Below, piece after piece: positions 23,485 to 31,574 of a stretch of 33,856 bases of DNA (the stretch's first letter is position 1; each line of letters starts with the position of its first letter). The stretch lies in assembly GCA_051744365.1 (NCBI GenBank), contig JBNJCX010000019.1, positions 1 to 33,856 on the forward strand. Direction: 5' to 3'. This stretch comes from Gudongella sp051744365 (GTDB lineage: Bacteria; Bacillota; Clostridia; Tissierellales; Tissierellaceae). The notes under the pieces were generated by a model, which searched no databases, was not told where the DNA came from, and was given only the letters and a program-made list of their open reading frames with translations. The position numbers and the translations under genes were made by a program.

Positions 23485-24677
23485 TAATAGGCAAGAAAAC
23501 TGGAATGAAAGCCGGTATGGTTATAAAGCTTGCCCTGGCCTCAATATTTTCAAACAAGATGAGGAGCTTTCTAACAATGCTGGGAATAATTATTGGCACA
23601 TCGGCAGTAATTATTCTGGTGACCCTTGCTCAGGCTACAACAGACAGCGTCACTGAAAACATTGAGGGAATGGGAACAAACATCCTGAGTGTCAGTATTA
23701 TGGGTTCTGGCAACGACACCTCCCTTGATTACGAAGATTCGCTGGAAATCGCCAATATCGAAGGAGTGGATTCCATTTCCCCGATCGTCAGCGGACAGGC
23801 GACATTGAAATACGAACTGAACTCCACGGATATAACCATAGAAGGAGCTGACGAAGGCTATGCTCCTGTTAGAGGCCAGAATGTTTCATCCGGAAGATTT
23901 ATACATTTCCTGGATATAGAAAACAGACATAAGGTTATTCTGATCGGTACAGAGGTTTCAGAAGACCTGTTTGGCTTTGCAGATCCCCTAGGGGAGCAGG
24001 TCAAAGTAAATGGTACCAATTTTACTGTTATAGGCGTATTGGAAAAAAGTGAAAGTACAATCGGTGGAAGCAGCAATGATAAGGCACTTATACCGATTTC
24101 CACTGCAGAGAGATTCTTCAAGTCCCCAGGAGTAAAAAGCATCAATATCCAGGCAGAATCTCCGGAAGCTGTGGCAGATGTACAGGCACAGGCAGAGCTG
24201 TTCCTTCTTAGGATGTTCAACAATGACCAGGAAGCCTACAGGATCCTCAATCAGACAGATATGCTCTCAACCATCGGCGAGGTCACAGCAATTCTAACGA
24301 TGATGCTGGGTGGAATAGCTGGAATATCACTGGTGGTCGGAGGAATCGGCATTATGAATATAATGCTGGTGTCAGTTACTGAAAGGACCAGGGAAATCGG
24401 AATAAGAAAGGCAATCGGTGCAAAGAGAAAAGACATACTGAGTCAGTTTATAATCGAGGCTGCTGTAATAAGTGGAATTGGTGGCCTAATAGGAGTAGTT
24501 CTTGGAATAATCGGAAGCTATATCATAAGCAATCTTATGGGTCTTCAGATGACCTTGATATTCAGCATACTGATCATTTCATTCCTGTTCTCCCTGGCAA
24601 TAGGTATGTTCTTTGGAATCTATCCCGCCAACAAGGCTTCTAGACTTAAGCCGGTAGATGCTCTGATGTATGAATAG
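23481..24677 (+). CDS. MacB-type ABC exporter permease (FtsX-like)
   Basis: A 398-residue permease with the MacB plan: one N-terminal helix (FSNKMRSFLTMLGIIIGTSAV), a large extracytoplasmic MacB-PCD domain (about 50-270), and three C-terminal helices ending in the conserved IGIYPANKASRLKPVDALMYE-like tail (here FFGIYPANKASRLKP). The segment TERTREIGIRKAIGAKRKDI is the cytoplasmic coupling helix that meets the ATPase. It overlaps the ATPase gene by four bases (ATGA), so translation is coupled. Together with the adaptor this forms a tripartite-like exporter as found in Gram-positives, where the adaptor faces the cell wall. Confidence 0.94.
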   Translation: MIIGKKTGMKAGMVIKLALASIFSNKMRSFLTMLGIIIGTSAVIILVTLAQATTDSVTENIEGMGTNILSVSIMGSGNDTSLDYEDSLEIANIEGVDSISPIVSGQATLKYELNSTDITIEGADEGYAPVRGQNVSSGRFIHFLDIENRHKVILIGTEVSEDLFGFADPLGEQVKVNGTNFTVIGVLEKSESTIGGSSNDKALIPISTAERFFKSPGVKSINIQAESPEAVADVQAQAELFLLRMFNNDQEAYRILNQTDMLSTIGEVTAILTMMLGGIAGISLVVGGIGIMNIMLVSVTERTREIGIRKAIGAKRKDILSQFIIEAAVISGIGGLIGVVLGIIGSYIISNLMGLQMTLIFSILIISFLFSLAIGMFFGIYPANKASRLKPVDALMYE

Positions 24678-24684
24678 ACAGCAA

Positions 24685-24729
24685 AACAGAAAAAGCACCA
24701 CTCATTAAATGAGTCGTGCTTTTTCTGTT
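24685..24729. terminator. Bidirectional terminator between the efflux operon and snoaL-like gene
   Basis: A long inverted repeat (AACAGAAAAAGCAC...GTGCTTTTTCTGTT) with a central ACTCATT/AATGAGT stem and one mismatch is flanked by A- and T-runs on both sides. It serves the convergent genes ending at 24677 and 24756. Confidence 0.85.
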
Positions 24730-24755
24730 AACCTGCGTCCTTCTTCTTCGATAGA

Positions 24756-25199
24756 TTAGTCAAGGCCTTCCTGAACCTTATCAACAACTGAATGTACGAC
24801 CTTCCTGGATAACCATTTGTCAGCTGCCTGTTCAGCTAAAGTCAACCTGTCAAATACTGTTCTCAGAGCTTTAATCTTTCCATTCTCATCGAACTCATAT
24901 GCGCACATAGATAAGAAGTTAGCGGGTTCACCGTCTATTTTGCCTGAAATATCGTGTTCGGCCACAGCAAGATTCTCCATGGTCAGGACCCCTATACCAC
25001 TTTCGACTACTTTGAATCCCTTAAATGTGTCAAAAATCCATTTGACATAACGCTTCGCTTCTTGCTTCCCTTTAAATGTTCCGTTGGATGTAACATATAC
25101 AATGTCGTCAGAAAACATGGATTCGGCTTTTTCGGCATCATGGGTATTAAGAGCAGTCAAGAATTCACGGACCAGGTTTTCTGTTTTTTTTTCTAACAT
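24756..25199 (-). CDS. SnoaL-like/NTF2-fold protein
   Basis: A 147-residue protein of the NTF2-like fold. The N-terminal helix VREFLTALNTHDAEKAESMF followed by SDDIVYVTSNGTFKGKQEAKRYV is the classic SnoaL opening. The remaining strands (VVESGIGVLTMENLAVAEHDISG, ANFLSMCAYEFDENGKIKAL) complete the cone. Such proteins bind small hydrophobic ligands or act as isomerases; nothing here fixes a substrate. GGAGG lies 9 bases before ATG 25199. Codons 3-6 contain a run of nine A, a possible slippage point, but the frame is intact. A GGGGTATAAATAT element lies about 157 bases upstream with no other gene between. Confidence 0.8.
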   Translation of the reverse strand: MLEKKTENLVREFLTALNTHDAEKAESMFSDDIVYVTSNGTFKGKQEAKRYVKWIFDTFKGFKVVESGIGVLTMENLAVAEHDISGKIDGEPANFLSMCAYEFDENGKIKALRTVFDRLTLAEQAADKWLSRKVVHSVVDKVQEGLD

Positions 25200-25355
25200 T
25201 TCTCTTCCTCCTTTCCCATATTCATTTCCGTATCACACCTTTTAGTCTAATGTTCTGGCCTCTGAAATTATGCCAAACCAGTTAACTTATGTATTGGCAT
25301 TTTCTTAAAAATCCTCCGATACAAGGATAATTACATCTGTTTTTCTTTTTGCACT

Positions 25356-25370
25356 ATATTTATACCCCGA
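25356..25370 (-). promoter_or_regulatory. GGGGTATAAATAT element upstream of the SnoaL-like gene
   Basis: A TTGATA (minus strand) is followed after 15 bases by TATAAA within CGGGGTATAAATAT. It closely resembles the element before the Mut7-C gene. It lies 157 bases from the SnoaL-like start. The space between holds short frames, one with GGAGG before ATG, that may be scraps of a lost gene. Confidence 0.4.
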
Positions 25371-25408
25371 ATAACTTAATATCAATGAATTGTTGCCCGT
25401 TTTATTTT

Positions 25409-26389
25409 CTACTTCATTGACTCCCTTATAACCCTCAGGGTGTTTTTGTATGCAAGTTTTTCAATCTGGCTTTCGCTCCATCCCCCTTTTTGAAGGGTAC
25501 TGAATATCATGGGCATCTTGTGTATGCTGTCCACCTCAAGCTCTCCGCTTATCCCATCGAAGTCAGAGCCAAGGGCTACCACATCCTCCCCACCCACATT
25601 CTTCATATGGTCAAGATGCCTAACCATAAGCTCTACAGTGCTCTTATCAGTGGTTGTATCAGGCTGCAGGAAATGTGGAGCAAAGTTTATCCCCGCCACT
25701 CCTCCCTGCTTCCCAAGGATCTTGATCATATCATCCGCAAGATTTCTCTGGTGAGGAGAGATTTCCCTGGCGTTTGAGTGAGATGCCACGAAGGGCTTTT
25801 TGCTGATCTTGGCTACATCATAGAAGCCTCCATCGGAAAGGTGGGAGACATCCACAATCATGCCCAGGTCATTCATATATTCCACAGCTCCCTTTCCGAA
25901 GGCCTTCAGACCCTTCTCCATAATATTTCTGTCATCTGAATTGGGGTATCCAAAGCAGTTCTCAAAGTTCCATGTAAGGCTTATGAGCCTTATACCCATA
26001 TGGTAGTAAGATTTAAGCTTATCCAGGCTCCCCTGGACGCTCCTACCGTCCTCTATGGTAAGTATGGCAGACATCCTGCCCTTTTTTTCGTTGCTGATGA
26101 TATCATCATAGTTATCGGCAAGACTGATCAGATCCTTGTTCTCTTCCACTTCCCTTTTTAATGTGGACACAAGTGTCTCTATATAAAGGTCATCCTCAAT
26201 TACCTTCCCATAATGCTCAAGAAACATCTCCTCCGTGGGAAGAAACACTGCGAAGAACTGTGCAAGGGAACCTCCCTTCTTCATCCTTTCAAAATCTACG
26301 CTGGTTTTATTGTTCCTAAGCAAACTTAATGGCTCCTCCTTTCCCACAGTATGCATAAGAGTGTCGCAGTGCAAGTCAATGAATTTCAT
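25409..26389 (-). CDS. Membrane dipeptidase family (M19) peptidase
   Basis: A 326-residue zinc dipeptidase of the renal dipeptidase family. Zinc ligands are visible in order: IDLHCDT (His7, Asp9), LTIEDG (bridging Glu), VDVSHLSD and ASHSNAR (His residues), followed by GSDFDGISGE near the C-terminus. The length is normal. No signal peptide is present, so the enzyme is cytoplasmic, as in other clostridial members. Dipeptides, including some with D-residues, are hydrolysed. ATG 26389 is chosen because GGAGG stands 8 bases upstream; the longer frame adds only four residues without a site. It follows the terminator of the lysine operon and is probably separate from it. Confidence 0.93.
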   Translation of the reverse strand: MKFIDLHCDTLMHTVGKEEPLSLLRNNKTSVDFERMKKGGSLAQFFAVFLPTEEMFLEHYGKVIEDDLYIETLVSTLKREVEENKDLISLADNYDDIISNEKKGRMSAILTIEDGRSVQGSLDKLKSYYHMGIRLISLTWNFENCFGYPNSDDRNIMEKGLKAFGKGAVEYMNDLGMIVDVSHLSDGGFYDVAKISKKPFVASHSNAREISPHQRNLADDMIKILGKQGGVAGINFAPHFLQPDTTTDKSTVELMVRHLDHMKNVGGEDVVALGSDFDGISGELEVDSIHKMPMIFSTLQKGGWSESQIEKLAYKNTLRVIRESMK

Positions 26390-26420
26390 TAAGTACTCCT
26401 CCATTTCTCAAGTCAACATT

Positions 26421-26452
26421 AAAATACCCCGGAGATTATATACCCTCCGGGG
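26421..26452 (-). terminator. Terminator of the lysA-dapF-symporter operon
   Basis: On the minus strand an 8-bp G+C-rich stem (CCCCGGAG/CTCCGGGG) with a 10-base loop is followed by TATTTTAA. It lies 34 bases past the symporter stop. Confidence 0.8.
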
Positions 26453-26485
26453 CTCGTCCTACTCCTTCGATTATAAATGTGCCTG

Positions 26486-27745
26486 CTACACTTTTGTTGG
26501 ATTAAATCCTGTTGTCCTGCTGCTGAGCCAATTCTTGCCCTCGACTATTCTTGTAACCATCATTGATGCAACGGCATCTCCAGATGCATTGATCATTGTT
26601 GCAGGTGGATCCACAAGGAATCCAATGGTTGCAACTATGGGGAATGCCTCTGGTGGAAACCCGTAGATTGTTACAATAAGCATTTCACCGATCAATCCAC
26701 CGCCAGGAACTCCAGACATTACAACTCCACCAAGGACTGCAATAAGAACAGCTGTTATATATGTGCCTATCCCCGAGAAGTCCTGTCCGAATATCCCGAA
26801 TAGGAATGCAATCTTAAGTATTGATGAAAGCGCGGTTCCATCCATATGCATCGTGGCTCCGATTGGTAGCACTATCTCTCTTATATCCTTTGGTACCTTC
26901 ATCTTTTCAGTAGCTGTAAGGTTCACCGGAAGCGTTGCTATTGAGCTGGAGGTTGCAAGTGATGTAACTGCAGGAGTTAATATATTCTTGAAGAAAATTT
27001 TCATTCCTTCCTTTCCTCCAGCCCAATATGAATAGGCAAAGAAGGCTGTAAAGAAATATACTATACACAATGGGTAGTAGATGGCCATTGATCTTAAGTA
27101 TGCGCCTAGAAGCTGAGGTCCGTATTCTGCAACCAACGCAGCAAAGTATGCTCCAAGTCCGATAGGTGCGTAAAGCATAATTATTCCTATCATTTTCATC
27201 ATAACCTTGTTAAGCATATCCAAGGTCTGTGCAATCTTGTTGTCCTCTCCTCCAACCAGACTTACACTGAAACCAAACAGTATTGAGAATACTATCAGGG
27301 GCAGCATATTTGACCTGGATAGAAGCAATGGAAAGTCACTTACTGTAAATGCATTTACAAGAGCATCGCCGACACTGATTTCATCCAGCGTTGCCGCCTC
27401 CATTACTATATTGACACCCTCTGCCGGCGGGAAAATCTTTACAACGAAAATAATTATCACCGCTGCAATTGCTCCCGTTACTATAAATACCGAGAACATG
27501 CTCCCCAGTATTTTCCCAAGCCTCTTCATATTCATCATGCTTCCCACTGCACTGCTTATGCTAAGAAATACAAGTGGTACAACTGCTGTAAACATCATAT
27601 TGATAAAAAGATCTCCCAGGGGCGCCAGAACCTTTGCCCTTTCTCCAAATATCAACCCTATAATAGATCCTATAATAATACCTGAGAGTAAAATAATGGG
27701 AAATCTGTAACTCTTCCATAATGAGACTTTATTGTTTTCTGCCAT
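26486..27745 (-). CDS. Dicarboxylate/amino acid:cation symporter (DAACS, GltP/SstT type)
   Basis: A 419-residue secondary transporter with the glutamate-transporter fold. Family motifs are ATSSSIATLP (the serine-rich reentrant loop HP1), GATMHMDGTALSS (TM7 cation site, replacing NMDGT by HMDGT), MSGVPGGGLIGE (HP2) and VDPPATMINASGDAVAS (TM8 substrate helix). TM8 usually has DRxRTxxNVxGD in acidic amino-acid carriers. Here DPPATMINASGD lacks the Arg residues that hold the side-chain carboxylate, so a neutral or other amino acid is a plausible substrate. GGAGGTTT lies 7-8 bases before ATG 27745. It is the third gene after lysA and dapF, 51 bases downstream of dapF with no terminator between, so it may share lysine-riboswitch control. 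Confidence 0.92.
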   Translation of the reverse strand: MAENNKVSLWKSYRFPIILLSGIIIGSIIGLIFGERAKVLAPLGDLFINMMFTAVVPLVFLSISSAVGSMMNMKRLGKILGSMFSVFIVTGAIAAVIIIFVVKIFPPAEGVNIVMEAATLDEISVGDALVNAFTVSDFPLLLSRSNMLPLIVFSILFGFSVSLVGGEDNKIAQTLDMLNKVMMKMIGIIMLYAPIGLGAYFAALVAEYGPQLLGAYLRSMAIYYPLCIVYFFTAFFAYSYWAGGKEGMKIFFKNILTPAVTSLATSSSIATLPVNLTATEKMKVPKDIREIVLPIGATMHMDGTALSSILKIAFLFGIFGQDFSGIGTYITAVLIAVLGGVVMSGVPGGGLIGEMLIVTIYGFPPEAFPIVATIGFLVDPPATMINASGDAVASMMVTRIVEGKNWLSSRTTGFNPTKV

Positions 27746-27796
27746 TTTGCAAACCTCCTCCTTGTGTTCGGCCTTTCAGTGATATTTCTTTCTTTT

Positions 27797-28636
27797 TTAG
27801 TATGACAGATCCTCATCGAGGACCTTGCCCTCCGATACCATATTCGTCGGTCCAATGAGTATCAGGTCCTCATATGTGTCTATGTTTTCGACAAGTCTTA
27901 CACCGAGCCTTCCTCCAGGCATATTTATCTCTATTTCACCTCCACTTATTATGCCATTCTTTACCAGTGCAAATCCAGTTGCTGCTGCTCCGGTCCCACA
28001 GGCAAGGGTAAAGTTCTCCACACCTCTTTCAAATGTCCTGGCTACTATTTCCCCGTCATCATTGAAATCATAGAAATTTACATTTGCCCCCTTGTATAGT
28101 GATGGATGGCCTCTTAACCCTTTACCAATATGGGACAACCTCTCCTCATCCATTACCGTAAACCCAGGCATTCTAAGGACTAGATGGGGCAGCCCTGGAG
28201 TACCCAGTTCAACATAGGAGCAAAGATATTTTTCTCCTTCAAGCTCCAGCTCCATATTAGGTACAAAGGTGCTCGGTCTGTTAAGTCTTACCTTCCAAAT
28301 CCTTTTATCAACCCGCCAACCTTCAACGGTTCCCGATATTGTCTCCACCCTCTGCTTCTCACCTGCCAGTCCATTCTCGAAACCATACCTGCAGATGCAC
28401 CTTGCTCCGTTGCCGCACATTTCACCTTCGGTTCCATCGGCATTGTAGAACCGCATCCTGAAATTTCCCTCGAACTCAGGGCTGTCCACAAACATTATCC
28501 CATCTGCACCTATTGATGTCCGCCTTGAACAAAGAATCCTTGCTATGTCGGGAAAGCATACTTCGGGAATCTCCTCCACCATATTGTTGATAATTATAAA
28601 ATCATTTCCTGCACCATGCATTTTCGTATAATCCAT
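27797..28636 (-). CDS. dapF: Diaminopimelate epimerase
   Basis: A 279-residue enzyme that converts LL- to meso-diaminopimelate, the direct precursor of lysine and of cross-linked peptidoglycan. Both catalytic cysteines are present in their usual contexts, EMCGNGARCICR and LACGTGAAATGF. The N-terminal YTKMHGAGNDFIIIN is diagnostic. ATG 28636 is preferred because GGAG lies 7 bases before it; the ATG two codons earlier is too close to the site. It starts 12 bases after the lysA stop and forms the lysA-dapF pair under the lysine riboswitch. Confidence 0.96.
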   Translation of the reverse strand: MDYTKMHGAGNDFIIINNMVEEIPEVCFPDIARILCSRRTSIGADGIMFVDSPEFEGNFRMRFYNADGTEGEMCGNGARCICRYGFENGLAGEKQRVETISGTVEGWRVDKRIWKVRLNRPSTFVPNMELELEGEKYLCSYVELGTPGLPHLVLRMPGFTVMDEERLSHIGKGLRGHPSLYKGANVNFYDFNDDGEIVARTFERGVENFTLACGTGAAATGFALVKNGIISGGEIEINMPGGRLGVRLVENIDTYEDLILIGPTNMVSEGKVLDEDLSY

Positions 28637-28648
28637 AACCATTCTCCT

Positions 28649-29941
28649 TTATATCCAGGATGGTAAAATATCATTCTTGGTCATATCTTCATATGTTTGT
28701 CTTTTTACAATTAGATTATCCTCTCCATCCTTGACCATCACAACAGCTGGAATTGGGTTCTTATTGTAATTGCTGGCCATTGCATAGCCATATGCTCCTG
28801 TTGAAAACACACAGAATATATCCCCTGCTTCAGGCTCCGGAGTATTAATATCCCTGATAAGAATATCCCCGGATTCACAGCACTTTCCACAAACTGTAAC
28901 CTTATCATTGTTTTCCTGATTCATTTTGTTGGCAATCACCCCTCTGTACTTTGCCTGGTACAGTGCTGGGCGAATGTTATCAGTCATTCCGCCATCCACA
29001 GACATATACTTCCTGACTCCTCTTATATCCTTGATGCTCCCTATTGTGTACAATGTTAGTCCAGCTTCTCCTACTATGCTTCTTCCAGGCTCAATTACTA
29101 CTGATGGTCTCTTAATATTCAGCTCCTTGTAATGGTCCTCTATCATATTCATCATGGGATCAATAAAGTATGAGAAACTTTTTCTCTCCTCGTCGGTATA
29201 CCTTATTCCAAAGCCTCCGCCCAGATTTATCTCCTCTATCTCATAACCATATCTATCCCTTATTTCGTCTACATGCTCAAGTAAAACATCCAGGGCTCCA
29301 AGGTGAGAAGTATTGTCTAACAATTGCGAACCAACGTGAAAGTGGAGTCCATAGAAATGAATCCATGGAGAATTGATTGCATCCTCTACAGCAGGGTAAA
29401 AAACACCTTCATTCAAGGGTATCCCAAACTTTGAATCCTTCTTCCCAGTAACTATGTACTCGTGGGAATCGCTCTTTACACCTGGTGTTATCCTGTACAT
29501 AATATTGGCTTTCTTCCCATTGGCCTCACAAATTTCCTCTATCATTGCCAGCTCATCCAAGCCATCGACTATAATTCTTCCAATGCCATAATCTATAGCC
29601 ATAATAAGCTCTTCCCTCAGCTTGTTGTTACCGTTAAACTCAATCCTATCAGGGGGAAATCCCACGGATATTGCCGTATAGAGCTCTCCTCCCGAGACAA
29701 CGTCTATACTTAGACCTTCCCTTTCCATCAGTTTCATAACAGCAGATGTTGAGAATGCCTTTGCGGCATACGCAACCCTTGTATCCTCATATTTACCCAG
29801 AAAGCAAACCCTCAGCTCTTTAATTCTATTTAATATTTCTGAATATGAATACACATATAATGGTGTACCGTATTTATTTGCAAGCTCGACAGTATCGCAT
29901 CCATCGAAAAATAGTCTTCCGTCTTTTTCCTCGTAGATCAA
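28649..29941 (-). CDS. lysA: Diaminopimelate decarboxylase
   Basis: A 430-residue PLP enzyme that decarboxylates meso-diaminopimelate to L-lysine, the last step of the pathway. Residues VAYAAKAFSTSAVM carry the PLP Lys. HVGSQL, NLGGGFGIRYT and EPGRSIVGEAG bind the cofactor phosphate, and CGKCCESGDIL supplies the active-site Cys of the partner subunit. The frame has no ATG near its beginning. TTG 29941 (MIYEEKDGRLFFDG) is chosen because GGAG lies 9 bases upstream; an ATG just before it is out of frame. A lysine riboswitch with terminator precedes it. Confidence 0.95.
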   Translation of the reverse strand: MIYEEKDGRLFFDGCDTVELANKYGTPLYVYSYSEILNRIKELRVCFLGKYEDTRVAYAAKAFSTSAVMKLMEREGLSIDVVSGGELYTAISVGFPPDRIEFNGNNKLREELIMAIDYGIGRIIVDGLDELAMIEEICEANGKKANIMYRITPGVKSDSHEYIVTGKKDSKFGIPLNEGVFYPAVEDAINSPWIHFYGLHFHVGSQLLDNTSHLGALDVLLEHVDEIRDRYGYEIEEINLGGGFGIRYTDEERKSFSYFIDPMMNMIEDHYKELNIKRPSVVIEPGRSIVGEAGLTLYTIGSIKDIRGVRKYMSVDGGMTDNIRPALYQAKYRGVIANKMNQENNDKVTVCGKCCESGDILIRDINTPEPEAGDIFCVFSTGAYGYAMASNYNKNPIPAVVMVKDGEDNLIVKRQTYEDMTKNDILPSWI

Positions 29942-29984
29942 TTTGCATGACTCCTTTCTAATAGACTTCCAATAGACTTCCAAA

Positions 29985-30250
29985 AAAACAAAAAAACCCA
30001 ACAGGTCCGTCAGGTGATTTACTCCATGGCTATGCCAAGGTAATCCCCTCTCCCTTCTTGCTCAGTGTGAGATAGCTCAACATCAAGGAATCGAGCTGGA
30101 TACCTTGATGACAGTCCTGCACCTTTTCGATGCAGCCCCAGCAACAGGCTTTGGTACCTGAAGCTTCGGCGGTCCTTCCTTTCACATCAATTCTCAGGAT
30201 TCCAGCCTCCCTGATGCTACTAATAAATACCGCGCCTCTACCTCACCTTT
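29985..30250 (-). ncRNA. Lysine riboswitch (L box) with transcription terminator before lysA
   Basis: The minus-strand leader shows the L-box core: AGGTGAGGTAGAGGCGCGG at the 5' side, then AGTAGCATCAG, GAAAGGAAGGACCGCCGAAG, CTGTTGCTGGGGCTGCATCG and ACTGTCATCAAGG. The P1 helix pairs AGGTGA (30243-30248) with TCACCT (30012-30017), and a long ATCAAGG...CCTTGAT arm is visible. The expression platform at 29990-30015 is a weak 7-bp hairpin (ACCTGAC/GUUGGGU with G-U pairs) followed by a T7-G-T7 tract. It shares four bases with the 3' strand of P1. Lysine binding would be expected to favour termination and turn down lysA-dapF and probably the symporter. Confidence 0.9.
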
Positions 30251-30285
30251 TGGGATGAGGATTTTTATTTGGTTATTGTTGTTGA

Positions 30286-30314
30286 TGATAACACAATCTG
30301 GAATAAGCTGTCAA
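30286..30314 (-). promoter_or_regulatory. Sigma-A promoter of the lysine riboswitch operon
   Basis: TTGACA (30309-30314) and TTATCA (30286-30291) on the minus strand have a 17-base spacer, placing the start of transcription about 30 bases before the riboswitch core. Confidence 0.75.
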
Positions 30315-30374
30315 TAGCTAATCCTTAATGTACTCAATTTTCAGGGACTTCACTACTATTTGCTGTGCTTCTTC

Positions 30375-31502
30375 TCACTTTTTATTCAATTGCATGTAAA
30401 TTCTAAGGTGGTTCATGATATCAGTTCTTGAAACTATCCCCAAAAGCCTCTCCTCATCCATAACAAGTACACGTCCAAATTCATTGTTGAAGATCTTACT
30501 CATAACATCGGACACCGTCTTATCAGGTGAAACTACAAGCTTATCGGATAGAGGGGTTACAGCCTGGCTTATTTTGGTAATTCCCCAATGCTCCCTTTGA
30601 ACATGCTTTATATTGTCTATGTTTACAATCCCCATAATATTATCCTTACTGCCAACTGGAAAAATATTGTACTTATATCTGAAAAAGTATTCATCCACTG
30701 CAGTCATTATGGAGATTTCAGGATCCATCAGGACCACATCTTTTGTCATAAACTCACCCACCATGGTCCTGCTGAAAATATCCGAGATTATGGTCTGCTG
30801 ATAGCTTGCCTGGGATGCCTGTACAATAAAGAAGCCGATAAACAGTATCCATAATCCGTTTACAAAGTATCCATAGAAAACATTGACAAGACCCAAAAAC
30901 ATAAGGAAATATCCAAACCACTGACCTATTGCGGATGCGGTTCCCGTTGCCTTGGTAAGGTCACCGGAAAAATGCCATATTGCTGACCTTAAAACCCTAC
31001 CTCCATCCAGAGGAAATGCAGGAAACAAATTGAAAAGCGCAAGGACAAGATTTATGGATGACATATATGAAAACACCACGGAATAGTATTCGGGAGCACC
31101 CATATTGCTCGATAGGTAGCTTAAAGCCCTGAATACAACCATCAATAAGAGGCTCATCAAAGGACCTGCAATGGCCACGACAAATTCCTTTCCAGGAGTA
31201 TCCGGTTCTTTTTCAAGATCTGCAATTCCTCCGAAAATAAACAGTGTAATTTTTTTTACACCGATTCCAAGCTTGATCGCCACAAGAGAGTGGGAAAGCT
31301 CATGGAGTACAATTGAAAGCAACAGCAACAGTGCTATTGTTCCTCCAACAGCCCAGTACAAATCTCCAGGCCACTGCGGATAACGGGATGGAAAGAATCC
31401 CGTTGCAAGGGTTGTGGTTATAAGGAAAAATGCAACTAGCCAGCTGATGTTTAATTCAATCCTTATTCCCATTATTTTCCCGATTAAAAAAGAACCTTTC
31501 AC
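30375..31502 (-). CDS. Site-2 protease (M50) with two CBS domains
   Basis: A 375-residue intramembrane zinc metalloprotease of the SpoIVFB-like, group with CBS domains. Five to six membrane helices span residues 1-230. The active site is VLHELSHSLVA (HExxH variant HELSH), and FPAFPLDGGRVLRS is the second, Asp-bearing motif. Residues 250-375 form a CBS pair (MTKDVVLMDPEISIMTAVDEY; ...GRVLVMDEERLLGIVSRTDI) that probably senses adenine nucleotides. GTG 31502 starts the gene, with GGAG 9 bases upstream. Housekeeping versions occur outside sporulation loci in many clostridia; the substrate is unknown. Not evidently in an operon with lysA. Confidence 0.9.
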   Translation of the reverse strand: MKGSFLIGKIMGIRIELNISWLVAFFLITTTLATGFFPSRYPQWPGDLYWAVGGTIALLLLLSIVLHELSHSLVAIKLGIGVKKITLFIFGGIADLEKEPDTPGKEFVVAIAGPLMSLLLMVVFRALSYLSSNMGAPEYYSVVFSYMSSINLVLALFNLFPAFPLDGGRVLRSAIWHFSGDLTKATGTASAIGQWFGYFLMFLGLVNVFYGYFVNGLWILFIGFFIVQASQASYQQTIISDIFSRTMVGEFMTKDVVLMDPEISIMTAVDEYFFRYKYNIFPVGSKDNIMGIVNIDNIKHVQREHWGITKISQAVTPLSDKLVVSPDKTVSDVMSKIFNNEFGRVLVMDEERLLGIVSRTDIMNHLRIYMQLNKK

Positions 31503-31546
31503 TTTTATCAGCTCCTGTAAGTGTCTATTGCCATCCTCTCATTCTG

Positions 31547-31552
31547 ATTATA
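31547..31552 (-). promoter_or_regulatory. GGGTATAATC -10 element before the M50 protease gene
   Basis: TATAAT inside GAGGGTATAATC, minus strand, 45 bases before GTG 31502. A TTGATA lies 20 bases upstream, too far for a standard promoter. The arrangement is similar to that before lepB. Confidence 0.4.
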
Positions 31553-31574
31553 CCCTCTATTATGATAAAATATA

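Noticed and set aside
25174..25199. A run of nine A near the start of the SnoaL-like gene as a programmed frameshift site
   Set aside because: The zero frame is complete and gives a full NTF2-like protein, so no shift is needed.
25205..25350. Short frame with GGAGG before ATG (MPIHKLTGLA) as a gene
   Set aside because: Only ten codons with poor spacing (about 12 bases) and no recognisable similarity; noted only as a possible scrap.
27207..27710. A 167-codon plus-strand frame opposite the symporter
   Set aside because: Mirror frame of a clear transporter gene, without a ribosome site.
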